64,000 nucleotides of DNA from Candidatus Ferrigenium bremense (GCA_019449635.1 JAGRPI010000003.1:1-64000), one strand, 5' to 3'; positions 1 through 10,241 are shown, counted from the first letter of the stretch. The notes: a model not told the origin generated them from the sequence alone. Translations and numbers: made by a program.

Positions 1-1233
1 ATACAGGCGATGGATGATATCGAGGAACGCCTCGCGGTCGTCGCCGTGCACCTGGTTCAGCGCGTGGGTCGGCGCGTGCAGGAATTTGTTGGTCAGGCCG
101 CTGCTCATCGCTTCCAGCACTTTTTCCGGGCTCTCGCCCCTGGCCAGCAGGCGCAGGGCTTTTTCCATTTCGTGGCGGCGGCTGCGCTCGGCCTGGTCGC
201 GCAATGCGCGGATGGTGGGCACCACCTCGCGCGATTCCATCCAGTGCACGAAATCCGCCACCCCCGAGTCGATGATGACCTCCGCTTCCCTGACCGCGCT
301 CTGGCGCGCGTCCAGGCCGTCCTTCACCACTTCGGCGAGGTCGTCCACGGTGTACAGGAACACGTCGCTCAATTCCGCGACTTCCTCTTCCACGTCGCGC
401 GGCACGGCCAGGTCGACGATGAACAGCGGGCGGTGTTTGCGCTGTTTCAGCGCGCGTTCCACCATGCCCTTGCCGAGGATCGGCAGCGGGCTGGCGGTGC
501 AACTGATGATGATGTCGTGGTGCGCTAGCTGCTCCGGCAACTCGTTCAGCGTGATCGCGTGGCCGTTGATGCGCCGCGCCAGCACATGGGCGCGTTCCAG
601 CGTGCGGTTGGCGACGGTGATGTGCCTGGGAGAGCGCGCCGCGAAATGCACCGCGTTGAGTTCGATCATCTCGCCCGCGCCGATGAACAGCACGCGCTGC
701 TCGGCGATGCTCGGGAAGATGCGCTCGGCGAGTCGCACCGCGGCGGCGGCCATCGACACGAGGTTCGCGCCGATCTCGGTCTGCGTGCGCACATCCTTGG
801 CGACCGAGAAGGTGCGCTGGAACAGCTTGTGCAGCAGGAAGCCCAGCGTGCCGGCCTCTTCGGCCTGGCGCACCGCCTGCTTCATCTGCCCGAGGATCTG
901 CGGTTCGCCGAGTACCATCGAATCCAGCCCGCTGGCCACGCGGAACGAATGCTTCACGGCCTGCTCGCGTTGCAGCATGTAGAGATAGGGGTCGAGGTCC
1001 TTGCGCGGCAGGTGGTGGTATTGCGCCAGCCAGTCGATGGCATGGTCGGGTTGCGCGGCGTTGCAGTACAGTTCGGTGCGGTTGCAGGTGGACAGGATCG
1101 CCGCCTCCTTCGCCGCGCCGTTCTCCACCAGATTGCGCAGCGCGTCCTCCATTCCGTCGGCGTTGAACGCGACCTGTTCGCGCACGGCGAGCGGCGCGGT
1201 CTGATGGTTAATGCCAAAGGCGAACAACTGCAT
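1..1233 (-). CDS. hemA: Glutamyl-tRNA reductase (3' end beyond window)
   Basis: Reduces glutamyl-tRNA(Glu) to glutamate-1-semialdehyde, the first committed step of C5 tetrapyrrole synthesis, in the cytoplasm. The minus-strand frame is open from the ATG at 1233 to the window edge, about 411 of the usual 415-430 residues. It starts [15 protein letters not shown] and carries the family signature with the catalytic cysteine in STCNRTELY, then [10 protein letters not shown] and the NADPH-binding stretch [10 protein letters not shown]. The C-terminal dimerisation helices run off at position 1. It is divergent from thiC; the gap holds the thiC riboswitch. The family call is secure; only the last few residues are unseen. 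Confidence 0.95.
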   Translation of the reverse strand, partial: MQLFAFGINHQTAPLAVREQVAFNADGMEDALRNLVENGAAKEAAILSTCNRTELYCNAAQPDHAIDWLAQYHHLPRKDLDPYLYMLQREQAVKHSFRVASGLDSMVLGEPQILGQMKQAVRQAEEAGTLGFLLHKLFQRTFSVAKDVRTQTEIGANLVSMAAAAVRLAERIFPSIAEQRVLFIGAGEMIELNAVHFAARSPRHITVANRTLERAHVLARRINGHAITLNELPEQLAHHDIIISCTASPLPILGKGMVERALKQRKHRPLFIVDLAVPRDVEEEVAELSDVFLYTVDDLAEVVKDGLDARQSAVREAEVIIDSGVADFVHWMESREVVPTIRALRDQAERSRRHEMEKALRLLARGESPEKVLEAMSSGLTNKFLHAPTHALNQVHGDDREAFLDIIHRLY

Positions 1234-1333
1234 CTTGGTATATGGCGGGCAGCAAGGCTTAAAGAGGACGCGAATTATAGTCGCAACGGCGGAAACTTGC
1301 ATTCCACCCGCCTTTCCAGTAACTTTCGCCCCT

Positions 1334-3341
<2,008 letters not shown>

Positions 3342-3412
3342 CACCCGCTGTTGAATAATTGCGCTATGTCCCTTATAGTGCATTCAACAAGCCAACCGGA
3401 AAGGCGATAAAC

Positions 3413-3634
3413 ATGACCGACTCGCGCATCACACTGGATTCCAGCAAACGTGGCGGACGTCCTTGTATCCGCAATCTGCGCATCAGTGTTTATGATGTGC
3501 TGGAAATGCTCGCCGAAGGCATGAGCGAAGCGGACATCATCGAAGACTTTCCCGAACTCGAACCTGCCGATATTCGCTCCTGCCTCGCCTTTGCCGCAGA
3601 CCGCGAACACAACCTGTACACCGTAGCCGTTTGA
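3413..3634 (+). CDS. DUF433 antitoxin-like protein
   Basis: A 73-residue protein with the DUF433 fold: GGRPCIRNLRISVYDVLEML followed by GMSEADIIEDFPELEPADI, a compact helix-turn-helix-like domain. DUF433 proteins are the usual antitoxin partners of DUF5615 PIN-like toxins, and exactly such a gene follows with an ATGA overlap at 3632-3636. I chose the ATG at 3413 rather than the one at 3359 because homologues begin close to the ITLDSSKRGGRP stretch. It probably represses its own operon. The role is inferred from family and context. Confidence 0.85.
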   Translation: MTDSRITLDSSKRGGRPCIRNLRISVYDVLEMLAEGMSEADIIEDFPELEPADIRSCLAFAADREHNLYTVAV

Positions 3635-3976
3635 TGAAACTGCTACTCGACGAAAAATCTGTCGAGGCGCATCGTCACCTTTCTGCAAGCCGCGTTCCCC
3701 GGCTCTACACAAATCGCTTTATTGGGATTGGAAACCGCAAGCGATTCGGAAATCTGGCAGTACGCCAAAGACAACGGCTACGTGATTGTCAGTCGCGATT
3801 CGGATTTTCAGGAACGCTCACTGGTTGCAGGCCATCCGCCACAAGTCATCTGGCTCAAAATCCCCAACCGCTCAAAAACTGTTGTGCTCAACATCCTGCT
3901 GGAACATCGTGCGGAGATAGAACAGGCATTGGTGCAAGAAAATCTTGCTTGCGTAGAGCTCAGCCACCGCGATTGA
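3634..3976 (+). pseudogene. DUF5615 PIN-like toxin with a frameshift
   Basis: The start MKLLLDE is followed by a run of five A bases at 3653-3657. In the starting frame the protein then becomes unrelated sequence. Removing one A restores a continuous DUF5615 protein: MKLLLDENLSRRIV, then LGLETASDSEIWQYA, VSRDSDFQE and IWLKIPN, ending at 3976 (about 113 residues). The acidic residues of the PIN-like site (LLDEN, SRDSDF) exist only in the joined frame. Explanations are an inactivating indel, a sequencing error in the A run, or slippage. The ATGA overlap with the antitoxin gene shows it was an ordinary toxin-antitoxin operon. Confidence 0.85.
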
Positions 3977-3998
3977 AACCCTGCTGATGAATTCGCGC

Positions 3999-4064
3999 AA
4001 AACTGCTCATTTCTGCTCCATGAAAATCACTCAGCAGGGCGCAAGGATCTACCGGAAAGCGTAA
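3999..4064 (+). pseudogene. thiC 3'-end remnant A
   Basis: Translates as KTAHFCSMKIT joined to QQGARIYRKA and a stop. This is the ThiC C-terminus (KVAHFCSM ... KISQ ... [10 protein letters not shown]) with two internal deletions. It lies between the DUF5615 gene and dodecin, about 660 bases after the intact thiC. It is too short and too reduced to be functional. Confidence 0.75.
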
Positions 4065-4122
4065 TATGTGAACTGCAGCGCAGGATCAACTTTCGAATTC
4101 ATCACAGAAGAGGGAGGCAATC

Positions 4123-4341
4123 ATGGCAGCAGACAGCGTTTATCGTATTACCGAAATAGTCGGAACCAGCAAGAAATCATGGGAGGATGCCGCCGCGACC
4201 GCAGTCAAAACCGCCTCAAAAACCTTGCGAGATCTGAGAGTCGCCGAAGTAGTCAAACTGGATATGGTGGTCGAGGACGGCAAGGTGTCCGCCTACCGTG
4301 CGAGGGTAGCCTTGTCCTTCAAGTACGCCCCCAAGAAATAA
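4123..4341 (+). CDS. Dodecin, flavin-binding storage protein
   Basis: A 72-residue protein with the full dodecin pattern: VYRITEIVGTSKKSWEDAA, then A-rich helix residues, LRDLRVAEVVKLDMVVEDGK and YRARVALSFKY. Dodecins form hollow dodecamers that bind flavins and buffer free riboflavin or FMN. A strong ribosome-binding site (GAGGGAGG) precedes the ATG. It sits between two thiC tail remnants, so it may have arrived with, or been stranded by, the rearrangement there. It is intact and likely functional. Confidence 0.93.
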   Translation: MAADSVYRITEIVGTSKKSWEDAAATAVKTASKTLRDLRVAEVVKLDMVVEDGKVSAYRARVALSFKYAPKK

Positions 4342-4393
4342 AGAAACGGGTTTGCCGTCTGGGCGCTGCTGCGCATGGACGGCAAATTTCAGG

Positions 4394-4504
4394 AATTTGC
4401 GCCGCGCAGCAAGGCGTGGACGAACAGGTTGCACTGCAAAAAGGTATGGAGCAGAAGGCGGTGGAGTTTGTGAAGCAGGGCAGCCAGTTGTATCAGAAGG
4501 CTTG
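4394..4504 (+). pseudogene. thiC 3'-end remnant B
   Basis: In one frame it reads AAQQGVDEQVALQKGMEQ, then [17 protein letters not shown], nearly identical to the ThiC C-terminus ([34 protein letters not shown]). The stop codon is replaced by TGT. Nothing upstream of 4394 matches thiC, so this is a detached 3' end, not a second gene. It closes the 1.1-kb stretch that begins after the real thiC stop at 3341. Confidence 0.85.
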
Positions 4505-4550
4505 TACGGTGCTGCCAAGTAAGGCGGTACGATGTGCCGAGCTACTTACG

Positions 4551-5774
4551 TTATCTGAGTTTTACCCTCAACGAGAACAACTCACTCAAAACATCTTCGC
4601 TCGTCAGGCGCCATGGGTAGCCGTGATTGCGAACCTTTCCTTCTTTTTCAGACATTAAAAACTCAAACACAATTCGTTTCGAACGGACGAGATCATTGAA
4701 ATGCTGGATTGATGGTCGCTCACAGTAAATCAATTCCTTGTAATGAAAGCGTTGATGACCAGCAGTGTTGCGCACGTCTGCTTTCACAAAAACTGCGCGG
4801 GAATGCTTTTCGCGAAGTCGTCCCTCAAGAACCTCGAAGGGCCAGTAACCAAATCGTGTAACTCCTTTCAGCAGGTCAATCTGTTCGGGTGTGGCTGACG
4901 GGTCAAGCGACAACCCGATGTTGTTTGCTGTCGTTGTTACTTGGGAGTAGCAGGTGTAGTGGCCATGCTCATCCGGCTGGCCAATCAGGCGTATCCGCTC
5001 CAGTGCTGTTAGTTTTTCCTCCCAACTTGGCGCTTGCTGAAACAGGTTTATTTTTCCACCATGTCCGCCTGTTTCTTTGATCTGCTTGCATTTAACCTCA
5101 ATACCCCTGAAATCGGCTCGTCGATCATTGTTTTCCTTGATACCCAACTGCGTTTCAAAGGTGTATCCAATCCCGGTATCACCAAGTCGAAGAGAGTTGA
5201 TATAGCCCTGTTCATGTATGTGATCGAAGCGGGTCAAGAAATCATTTAGTGCGTCGTCAAGAACGAGAGTCGGTGCATCAATTGCAAGCAATACGAACAG
5301 TCCTTCATTTAGGTGAATTGCATCTCCAAACAGCATGGAACAAAGGCGATGGAATTCCAGGTCCCCTTTTTCACGTAGGATGTCTGCGTAATAGCCGACC
5401 GAACCATCGACCTGTTCTGCCCTAAAAAAAATACCCACCCTATAGCCGTGTTGTCGATCATTGAAATTACCGTTAAGACAGGTAATTCGGCGTTCTGGAT
5501 AACGTTGGTAATATTTGTATGCCAGAGACTGCTCTTGGCCGTCAATACCATCGACCGCTAGAAAATGCACGGTCGCATTTTGGTTTGGGTCTGCAATCTC
5601 TAGTTCAGGGAAAAGGTCATACGCTTCGTTGGGAACCAAAACCCCATGTCGGCCTGAGTCGTCATTTTGGGTCAGCACCTTGGCAAAAATTTCACCACCA
5701 CGAATTGTTTTCCCCGCCAAGCGACTTAGTCCTTGGCAGTAGGAAAACAAACTATCGAGCTGTCGATCCGGCAT
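4551..5774 (-). CDS. MvaI/BcnI-family restriction endonuclease
   Basis: A 407-residue protein with the family signature TGIGYTFETQLGIKENN (residues 200-216), then ADFRGIEVK, giving a PD-ExK core at D221, E226 and K228. Relatives cut CCWGG or CCSGG and cleave as monomers with a MutH-like fold. The start overlaps the end of vsr by 23 bases, and the cytosine methylase is upstream in the same operon, so this is the cutting arm of a type II system. The gene is AT-richer than the core genome, consistent with transfer. The exact site cannot be read from sequence; CCWGG is the best guess given Vsr and a Dcm-like methylase. Confidence 0.88.
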   Translation of the reverse strand: MPDRQLDSLFSYCQGLSRLAGKTIRGGEIFAKVLTQNDDSGRHGVLVPNEAYDLFPELEIADPNQNATVHFLAVDGIDGQEQSLAYKYYQRYPERRITCLNGNFNDRQHGYRVGIFFRAEQVDGSVGYYADILREKGDLEFHRLCSMLFGDAIHLNEGLFVLLAIDAPTLVLDDALNDFLTRFDHIHEQGYINSLRLGDTGIGYTFETQLGIKENNDRRADFRGIEVKCKQIKETGGHGGKINLFQQAPSWEEKLTALERIRLIGQPDEHGHYTCYSQVTTTANNIGLSLDPSATPEQIDLLKGVTRFGYWPFEVLEGRLREKHSRAVFVKADVRNTAGHQRFHYKELIYCERPSIQHFNDLVRSKRIVFEFLMSEKEGKVRNHGYPWRLTSEDVLSELFSLRVKLR

Positions 5775-6186
5775 TTATTTCCTTGTTCTTGATTTTCCCG
5801 ACAAGGCCTGAAAGGTATCGATCATCCAATTGACATTCCCAGACCGTTAAGACCCTCCAGCCGAGTGCCTTTAGCATTCTTTTGTTACGCTGATCTCGCT
5901 CCCGATTTTCATCCAGTTTCTTTTTCCAGAATTCAACATTACTCGAAGGCAAGACTGCAAACTTACACCGAGTATGTTGATGCCAGAAACATCCATGCAC
6001 AAGGATCACTGCCTTGTATTTCGGGAAAACCAAATCTGGTTTTCCAGGCAACTCTTTAGCATGAAGCCTGAAGCGAAGCCCTCGGCTATGCAGGTATTTT
6101 CTTACCAGAAGTTCTGGCTTGGTGTTCTTGCCCTGAATACCGGACATCATCCGGCTGCGAGTCGCTTTATCGACTACATCAACCAT
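5752..6186 (-). CDS. vsr: Very-short-patch repair endonuclease
   Basis: A 144-residue Vsr protein. It nicks 5' of the T in T:G mismatches made when 5-methylcytosine deaminates, starting repair back to C:G. Landmarks are RSRMMSGIQGKNTKPE, the DLVF strand, HGCFWHQH (zinc and catalytic region) and RDQRN..LGWRVLTVWECQ. The ATG overlaps the stop of the upstream small gene (ATGA at 6186-6188), and its 3' end overlaps the endonuclease start, so the genes are translationally coupled. The partner methylase is the Dcm-like gene upstream. Confidence 0.95.
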   Translation of the reverse strand: MVDVVDKATRSRMMSGIQGKNTKPELLVRKYLHSRGLRFRLHAKELPGKPDLVFPKYKAVILVHGCFWHQHTRCKFAVLPSSNVEFWKKKLDENRERDQRNKRMLKALGWRVLTVWECQLDDRYLSGLVGKIKNKEINAGSTAR

Positions 6187-6467
6187 CAGGCATCCAGCTG
6201 ATTTCCGAAGGCCCTCATGACGATCGGGTAGGCAGCTTCAATTACCTTTTCATGTCCAATACTTTCCTCAAGTCCGTTCAGCAGCAAACGCAGTTCGTCC
6301 ACCTCTTCATCCGTAAAAAGGCGCTCGCCATTCGAGATGCGGATAATTTCGGCAGGATCATCTTCTGGGTGGAAAAGCAGATTGGCGCACTGCATCTCCG
6401 AGAACCACAACAAAGCACCATCAAAAGTTGTGTCATGAAGTCTTGGTATACGTGATTGGGTGTGCAT
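6186..6467 (-). CDS. Uncharacterised 93-residue protein in the R-M operon
   Basis: I do not recognise the family. The protein is small, acidic and mostly helical in appearance (NGERLFTDEEVDELRLLLNG, EKVIEAAYPIVMRAFGNQL) with no membrane segment or metal motif. It starts 12 bases after the methylase stop and overlaps vsr by one base, so it is co-translated with the restriction-modification genes. Position suggests an accessory or control role, but it lacks an obvious DNA-binding motif of the usual controller proteins. Coding status is supported by the tight ATGA coupling. Confidence 0.7.
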   Translation of the reverse strand: MHTQSRIPRLHDTTFDGALLWFSEMQCANLLFHPEDDPAEIIRISNGERLFTDEEVDELRLLLNGLEESIGHEKVIEAAYPIVMRAFGNQLDA

Positions 6468-6478
6468 GATTTTCTCCT

Positions 6479-7753
6479 TTAAGCAGTTGCGTAACGAAGG
6501 GGTAACTCAGGCTCCAGGGTATCAGCTTCCAGCATTGGTTGCATCAACTTTGCAACATGAGCCATGACATCAACAACAACAGAATTTCCAAACTGTTTAT
6601 AAGCCCGCGTATCCGATACCGGAATCCTGAACGTGTCGGGAAAACCCATCAGTCGCGCGCATTCTCTTGGCGTAAGCCTCCGTGGGTTCTTGCGCTTTCC
6701 TTGGTAAATCAGGATTTCCGAGCCGTCCTTGTAGTAGCGCGCCGAGAGGGTGCGCGCGATGTTGTCCGGTGTGACCAGCCCGAAGCCGAAACCGTTGCCC
6801 TTGGCGCGGTGTTTTTCGGCATAGCGTTGCAGGTAATTCCAGAGGTGGTCGGTAAGGGTGTATTTGTCCTGCACGCATTTCTTTTTGTGGTCGAAGAATT
6901 TGCCTTCGTCCCATTCCAGAACTGGCTCGGTGCCGTCGGTGCGGTGAAGGATGTCTTTAAGTTTGATTTCACCTTTTGGGCGTAACGGAAGCGCATCAAA
7001 GTCGAATGCAACCGGCTCGCGGAACCCGACGATGAGGATGCGCTCGCGGTGTTGCGGGACGAAGTGTGCACCGTCGATGACGCGATAATGGATGTGGTAC
7101 CCAAGGTCTTCCGTAAGGGTGCGGCGGATGACATCGAAGGTGCGGCCCTTGTCGTGCGAGACGAGGTTCTTGACGTTTTCCAGCAGGAAGGCGCGCGGGC
7201 GTTTTGTTTCGATGATGCGCGCCACATCGAAGAACAGGGTGCCTTGCGTTTCGCAGGCAAAGCCGTGCGCCTTGCCCAATGCATTCTTCTTCGATACTCC
7301 GGCTATCGAGAAAGGCTGGCAGGGAAAGCCCGCAAGCAATACGTCGTGGTCGGGTATGTCGGTGGCCTGCACTTGGGTGATGTCTCCGGCAATGGGATGT
7401 CTGTCGCGAAAGTTTTCCGCATAGGTTTTTTGCGCGTAGCTATCCCACTCGCTGGTGTATACGCAACGCCCACCGACTTGCTCGAATGCCTTGCGCAGAC
7501 CGCCGATGCCCGCGAACAGGTCTATGAAATCAAAAGTGCCTTCGGGGCGTTCTTCCCCGAAAGGCAATAGTTGCTGCAACGCGTGAGCCAAGTAGGAGGG
7601 AGGGCTGGTTTGCCGTGCTTCCCATCGGCTGATGGTTCGAATTCCAACGCCCAAATGTTTGGCGATAGCAGCCTGCGTATGGTGTTTGCGGGCTTCGGTG
7701 AGATAGGTAAGTACGGGGTCTTGATCGCTGACGAGGGTACGGGCGGCATTCAT
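6479..7753 (-). CDS. Dcm-like DNA cytosine-5 methyltransferase with N-terminal HTH
   Basis: A 424-residue C5-cytosine methylase that protects host DNA from the linked endonuclease. Motif I is [10 protein letters not shown] (residues 76-85), motif [10 protein letters not shown] with catalytic C145, motif VI ENVKNL (192-197), motif VIII QHRERI and the final motif X near [10 protein letters not shown]. Residues 25-46 ([20 protein letters not shown]) form a helix-turn-helix like that of Dcm/EcoRII-type enzymes that repress their own genes. It is first in a four-gene operon. A good ribosome-binding site (AGAGG) precedes the ATG. Specificity is probably CCWGG-like, by inference. Confidence 0.93.
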   Translation of the reverse strand: MNAARTLVSDQDPVLTYLTEARKHHTQAAIAKHLGVGIRTISRWEARQTSPPSYLAHALQQLLPFGEERPEGTFDFIDLFAGIGGLRKAFEQVGGRCVYTSEWDSYAQKTYAENFRDRHPIAGDITQVQATDIPDHDVLLAGFPCQPFSIAGVSKKNALGKAHGFACETQGTLFFDVARIIETKRPRAFLLENVKNLVSHDKGRTFDVIRRTLTEDLGYHIHYRVIDGAHFVPQHRERILIVGFREPVAFDFDALPLRPKGEIKLKDILHRTDGTEPVLEWDEGKFFDHKKKCVQDKYTLTDHLWNYLQRYAEKHRAKGNGFGFGLVTPDNIARTLSARYYKDGSEILIYQGKRKNPRRLTPRECARLMGFPDTFRIPVSDTRAYKQFGNSVVVDVMAHVAKLMQPMLEADTLEPELPLRYATA

Positions 7754-7777
7754 AAATAACCTCTGGGTATTCTTGTA

Positions 7778-7807
7778 GACAGTATGTCATTATTTAATAC
7801 CGGTCAA
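7778..7807 (-). promoter_or_regulatory. Candidate promoter and operator of the R-M operon
   Basis: On the minus strand TTGACC (7807-7802) is followed after 17 bases by TACTGT (7784-7779), a weak -10. An inverted repeat GACA-GTA-TGTC (7778-7788) overlaps the -10 and could be the operator for the methylase's helix-turn-helix domain. This is pattern evidence only. Confidence 0.45.
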
Positions 7808-7858
7808 GTGTTATTTGGTGAACTTATCTAAAGCACGGGCACGTGCTGAACGTCCATC

Positions 7859-8335
7859 TCACCAACCCCTCTCCCAATGCCCTCTCCTCAATCCTCTGGA
7901 TGGGACAACATTGCGCGTCCAGCCCAGCCGGGCGGTGGCTTCAATATAGTAGCCGCGCGCGGCTTCGTCTTTTACCCGCTCAAAAATCAGGATGTTTTGC
8001 CCCCAGGGTATTTCTGCAACAAGCTGTTGCAGAAATACGGGGGCGGCACTGTAGGTTTCGTAAAAGCTTTTGATATACCAAAGGTTGCGCGGCGAAAAGC
8101 CGGCCATATCGGGAAATTCATTGCGCAGATCGGCGGACAGCCGGTCCACCACCGCGTTCCCCCAGCCCAACTCTTCCTGGCGCTCCACAATCATCCGGCC
8201 CAGCGACCAGTACAACCCGATAAGGCTGCGGTTGACCGCGCGCGCTGCGCCAAGCCGGCTTTGTGCAACCTGCGTTTTGATATCGCGCAGGAATTCTTTA
8301 TAGCGGTTGTCGGCCGGCGGAGTGATTATGCTCAT
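7859..8335 (-). pseudogene. Truncated DUF1016 (YhcG-like) nuclease, N-terminal domain only
   Basis: A 158-residue frame matching the N-terminal domain of DUF1016/YhcG proteins, which normally have about 340-380 residues and end in a PD-ExK nuclease domain. Recognisable are ARAVNRSLIGLYWSLGRMI, FSPRNLWYIKSFYE and EIPWGQNILIFERV, then YYIEATARLGW. After ARLGWTRNV the protein stops matching and ends in residues encoded by a CCCTCTCCC-type repeat (7858-7910). The nuclease domain is gone. The ATG overlaps the stop of the RelE fragment upstream (8332-8335), a chance or coupled arrangement. Likely inactive. Confidence 0.8.
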
Positions 8336-8544
8336 GGCTGAAATTCCAGATTGATCAAACGGGCGGAGCTATTTTGGCGTGTGCCGGCCAATAACACCAG
8401 CACAACCGGCTCGCCATCTGCAGCCATGTAAACCAAGCGGAAGCCTTGCTTGAGCAGTTTCATCTTGTAACAGCCCGCCAATTCGCGGTGCAGATGTGCG
8501 CCGGGGACATGCGGGGCTTGGACGGTGGTGAGGGTCAGCATCAC
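8332..8544 (-). pseudogene. RelE-type toxin, N-terminally truncated
   Basis: A 70-residue frame containing the C-terminal two thirds of a RelE/ParE-superfamily toxin: HLHRELAGCYKMKLLKQGFR, then LVYMAADGEPVVLVLLAGTR. The N-terminal strand and helix of the family are missing, and no antitoxin gene is adjacent. The next gene upstream on the same strand is mazF. I read it as a remnant. Confidence 0.7.
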
Positions 8545-8629
8545 TTTTCTTTCAACGGCATAAATACAATAGGCCGTTCATTTACGCCTTATCCAGAATA
8601 CAGCCAGCAATTGTTGTGTTTGGCTGATG

Positions 8630-8983
8630 TTACGCGGGGATGCCACTTATTCCAATCAGTGCAGCAACCTTGGCGCGAACTTCCTCCAGCTCTTCGGCTG
8701 TTGCTTTTCCTTTTGGTGTTGCTTTGCGCGCTTTCCAGTCGAGGTTTTTAACCTGGTCGGATAGCACCGCGCCGCTTACACCTTTCGCATGAATGAGGAC
8801 TTCAAACGGGTAGCCTTTGATTTGGGTGGTCATCGGGCAGCACAGCATGGTGCCGGTTTTGCTGTTGTAGGCGGCGGGGCTGAGTACCAGCGCGGGGCGG
8901 TGGCCTGCTTGTTCGTGTCCCGCCTGCGGGGAGAATTCGAGCCGGACAATGTCGCCCGCATCCGGCACGAAGCGGCGCGCCAT
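8630..8983 (-). CDS. mazF: MazF-type mRNA interferase toxin
   Basis: A 117-residue MazF toxin, a sequence-specific endoribonuclease. Family landmarks are PDAGDIVRLEFSPQAGHEQ, GHRPALVLSPAAYN, MLCCPMTTQIKGYPFEV and GAVLSDQVKNLDW. The start overlaps the mazE stop by one base (TAATG at 8981-8985), the usual antitoxin-first coupling. Both genes look intact, which makes this the best-preserved toxin-antitoxin pair in the island. Confidence 0.94.
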   Translation of the reverse strand: MARRFVPDAGDIVRLEFSPQAGHEQAGHRPALVLSPAAYNSKTGTMLCCPMTTQIKGYPFEVLIHAKGVSGAVLSDQVKNLDWKARKATPKGKATAEELEEVRAKVAALIGISGIPA

Positions 8984-9225
8984 TACCAGATTTCCTTGCC
9001 GACTGGCGCGCCGGTATCAACGGGCTTGTGCTGATTCTTTGCGGTTATGCCGCCAAGCAGTTCGTCCAGCTTGTATTCCTTGCGGCGCACCGGCTCGATG
9101 ACGATGCGCCCCTGCTCCTCGCGCACTTTGACGGGTTGGTCCAAAGTGACATGTGCCGCTGCCATGACAGAGGCAGGGATGCGCACTGCCGTGCTGTTGC
9201 CCCATTTTTTTACGATGACTTCCAT
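8983..9225 (-). CDS. mazE: MazE-type antitoxin
   Basis: An 80-residue AbrB/MazE-fold antitoxin: MEVIVKKWGNSTAVRIPASV is the swapped-hairpin DNA-binding domain, followed by VKVREEQGRIVIEPVRRKEY and a flexible C-terminus (residues 50-80) that would wrap MazF. I chose the ATG at 9225 because it has a GAGGAG ribosome-binding site and begins at the conserved domain; an upstream in-frame start at 9288 has neither. It neutralises MazF and should autorepress the operon. Confidence 0.94.
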   Translation of the reverse strand: MEVIVKKWGNSTAVRIPASVMAAAHVTLDQPVKVREEQGRIVIEPVRRKEYKLDELLGGITAKNQHKPVDTGAPVGKEIW

Positions 9226-9332
9226 GATGTGCTCCTCGTGCAATTCGATCCGGGGCAGTTTAGAAGCACGCGCGTCATGTGTCAACATTGTTTATACAAA
9301 ATGCTTAACTAAAAATACAGAGTCAGGTTTTT

Positions 9333-9365
9333 TATGCTTCGACAGGCTCAGCACGAACGACCTTC
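9333..9365. repeat. TTCGACAGGCTCAG-type dispersed repeat
   Basis: A copy of the common short repeat with core TTCGACAGGCTCAG followed by CACGAACGA. Related copies lie at 10201-10228, 10907-10930 and 16960-17037. The 280-base gap 9226-9505 otherwise shows no gene. Confidence 0.7.
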
Positions 9366-9505
9366 CAAAAGTCCAAGGCATTATTTCCTCCTACGGCGCT
9401 AATCCAATAGGCCATTCTTTCTTGGGGCCGAATGAAGTCATGTGCTCGCGGGGTCTTCGAAAACTGCTTTGAACGGGATGGCTGCACGGTCTGGCTCCCC
9501 CTTTA

Positions 9506-9735
9506 TCATTTGAACAGCTTCAAATAAGCATCGAACGTGTACATCTTGCCGCGCTTGCCGCCGGTGATTTCTTTCAGTACCCCGAACTGTTCCAGGACGG
9601 CGATCAACTTGTATGCCGAAGCCGGGGAAATTTCCGCCACCTCGCCCACCTTGGCCGCGTCGACCACCGGGCGCTGGCACAGGGAATACACCACCTTCTG
9701 CGCATTCGCCGCCCAGCGGTGTAAGGGCCAGCATC
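9506..9735 (-). pseudogene. Fic-family protein remnant (C-terminal winged helix)
   Basis: The frame reads RWAANAQKVVYSLCQRPVV, then DAAKVGEVAEISPASAYKLI, EQFGVLKEITGGKRGKMY and TFDAYLKLF before the stop. This is the winged-helix tail found after the Fic domain in many Fic/DOC proteins. The catalytic HPFxxGNG region is absent and the frame is closed by a stop just upstream (near 9737), so only the last 70 or so residues survive. Confidence 0.72.
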
Positions 9736-9913
9736 ATTTTCTTCCACCACAGCGCAAAAACCAATGGGTAATCCGGAGGTATGGCTGAAAATTATTCTTA
9801 TTATTTAACGCAGCTTGGCTGCCGCCATACAAACTGCTTTGCCTTCACGCTTGTCGTCAGCCACATGATGATAGTGATGACTGTATCTTCCACTTAATAG
9901 GCCAGCCTAATCA

Positions 9914-10189
9914 TCAATACACCACATCATGATCGCCCACATTGATCGGGATGATCTCTTCATCCTGGATCAACAGTTCGAGCGTGATGCGGTAAGAAAG
10001 GTTGATGGAAACCGAATGCAGCCCCTGCAGCCTGCCGCTCAAGGCATGCAATCGCAGCGAGGGATGGTGGGGGTTCATCTCCAGCAGTTGCAGTGTCTTG
10101 AGGTATTGTTTTTCCAGTTCGGGATGCCGCTTGAGAAAACGCGCGGCGCGTTTTTCGTATTGCGAGGTGAATACCAGCTGGAAAGTCAT
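9914..10189 (-). CDS. YafQ/RelE-like toxin
   Basis: A 91-residue RelE-superfamily toxin: FTSQYEKRAARFLKRHPELE, LQLLEMNPHHPSLRLHALSG, HSVSINLSYRITLEL and a C-terminal INVGDHDVVY. The C-terminal histidine and tyrosine region matches YafQ/HigB-like catalytic tails. The antitoxin gene is 52 bases upstream; the gap holds a short dispersed repeat whose GAAGGA may act as ribosome-binding site. The gene appears intact. Confidence 0.85.
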   Translation of the reverse strand: MTFQLVFTSQYEKRAARFLKRHPELEKQYLKTLQLLEMNPHHPSLRLHALSGRLQGLHSVSINLSYRITLELLIQDEEIIPINVGDHDVVY

Positions 10190-10197
10190 GGTTGATA

Positions 10198-10230
10198 TAG
10201 TCCTTCGACAAGCTCAGGACGAACGGGCTT
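10198..10230. repeat. TTCGACAAGCTCAG-type repeat inside a TA operon
   Basis: Core CCTTCGACAAGCTCAGGACG at 10201-10220, then AACGGGC. It lies exactly between the Phd-like antitoxin stop (10242) and the toxin start (10189), where such operons usually overlap. Confidence 0.8.
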
Positions 10231-10241
10231 GCTTTGCCATG

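Noticed and set aside
7859-8544. DUF1016 and RelE frames as a working two-gene operon
   Set aside because: Both are truncated relative to their families, so the ATGA overlap between them is not enough to call them functional.
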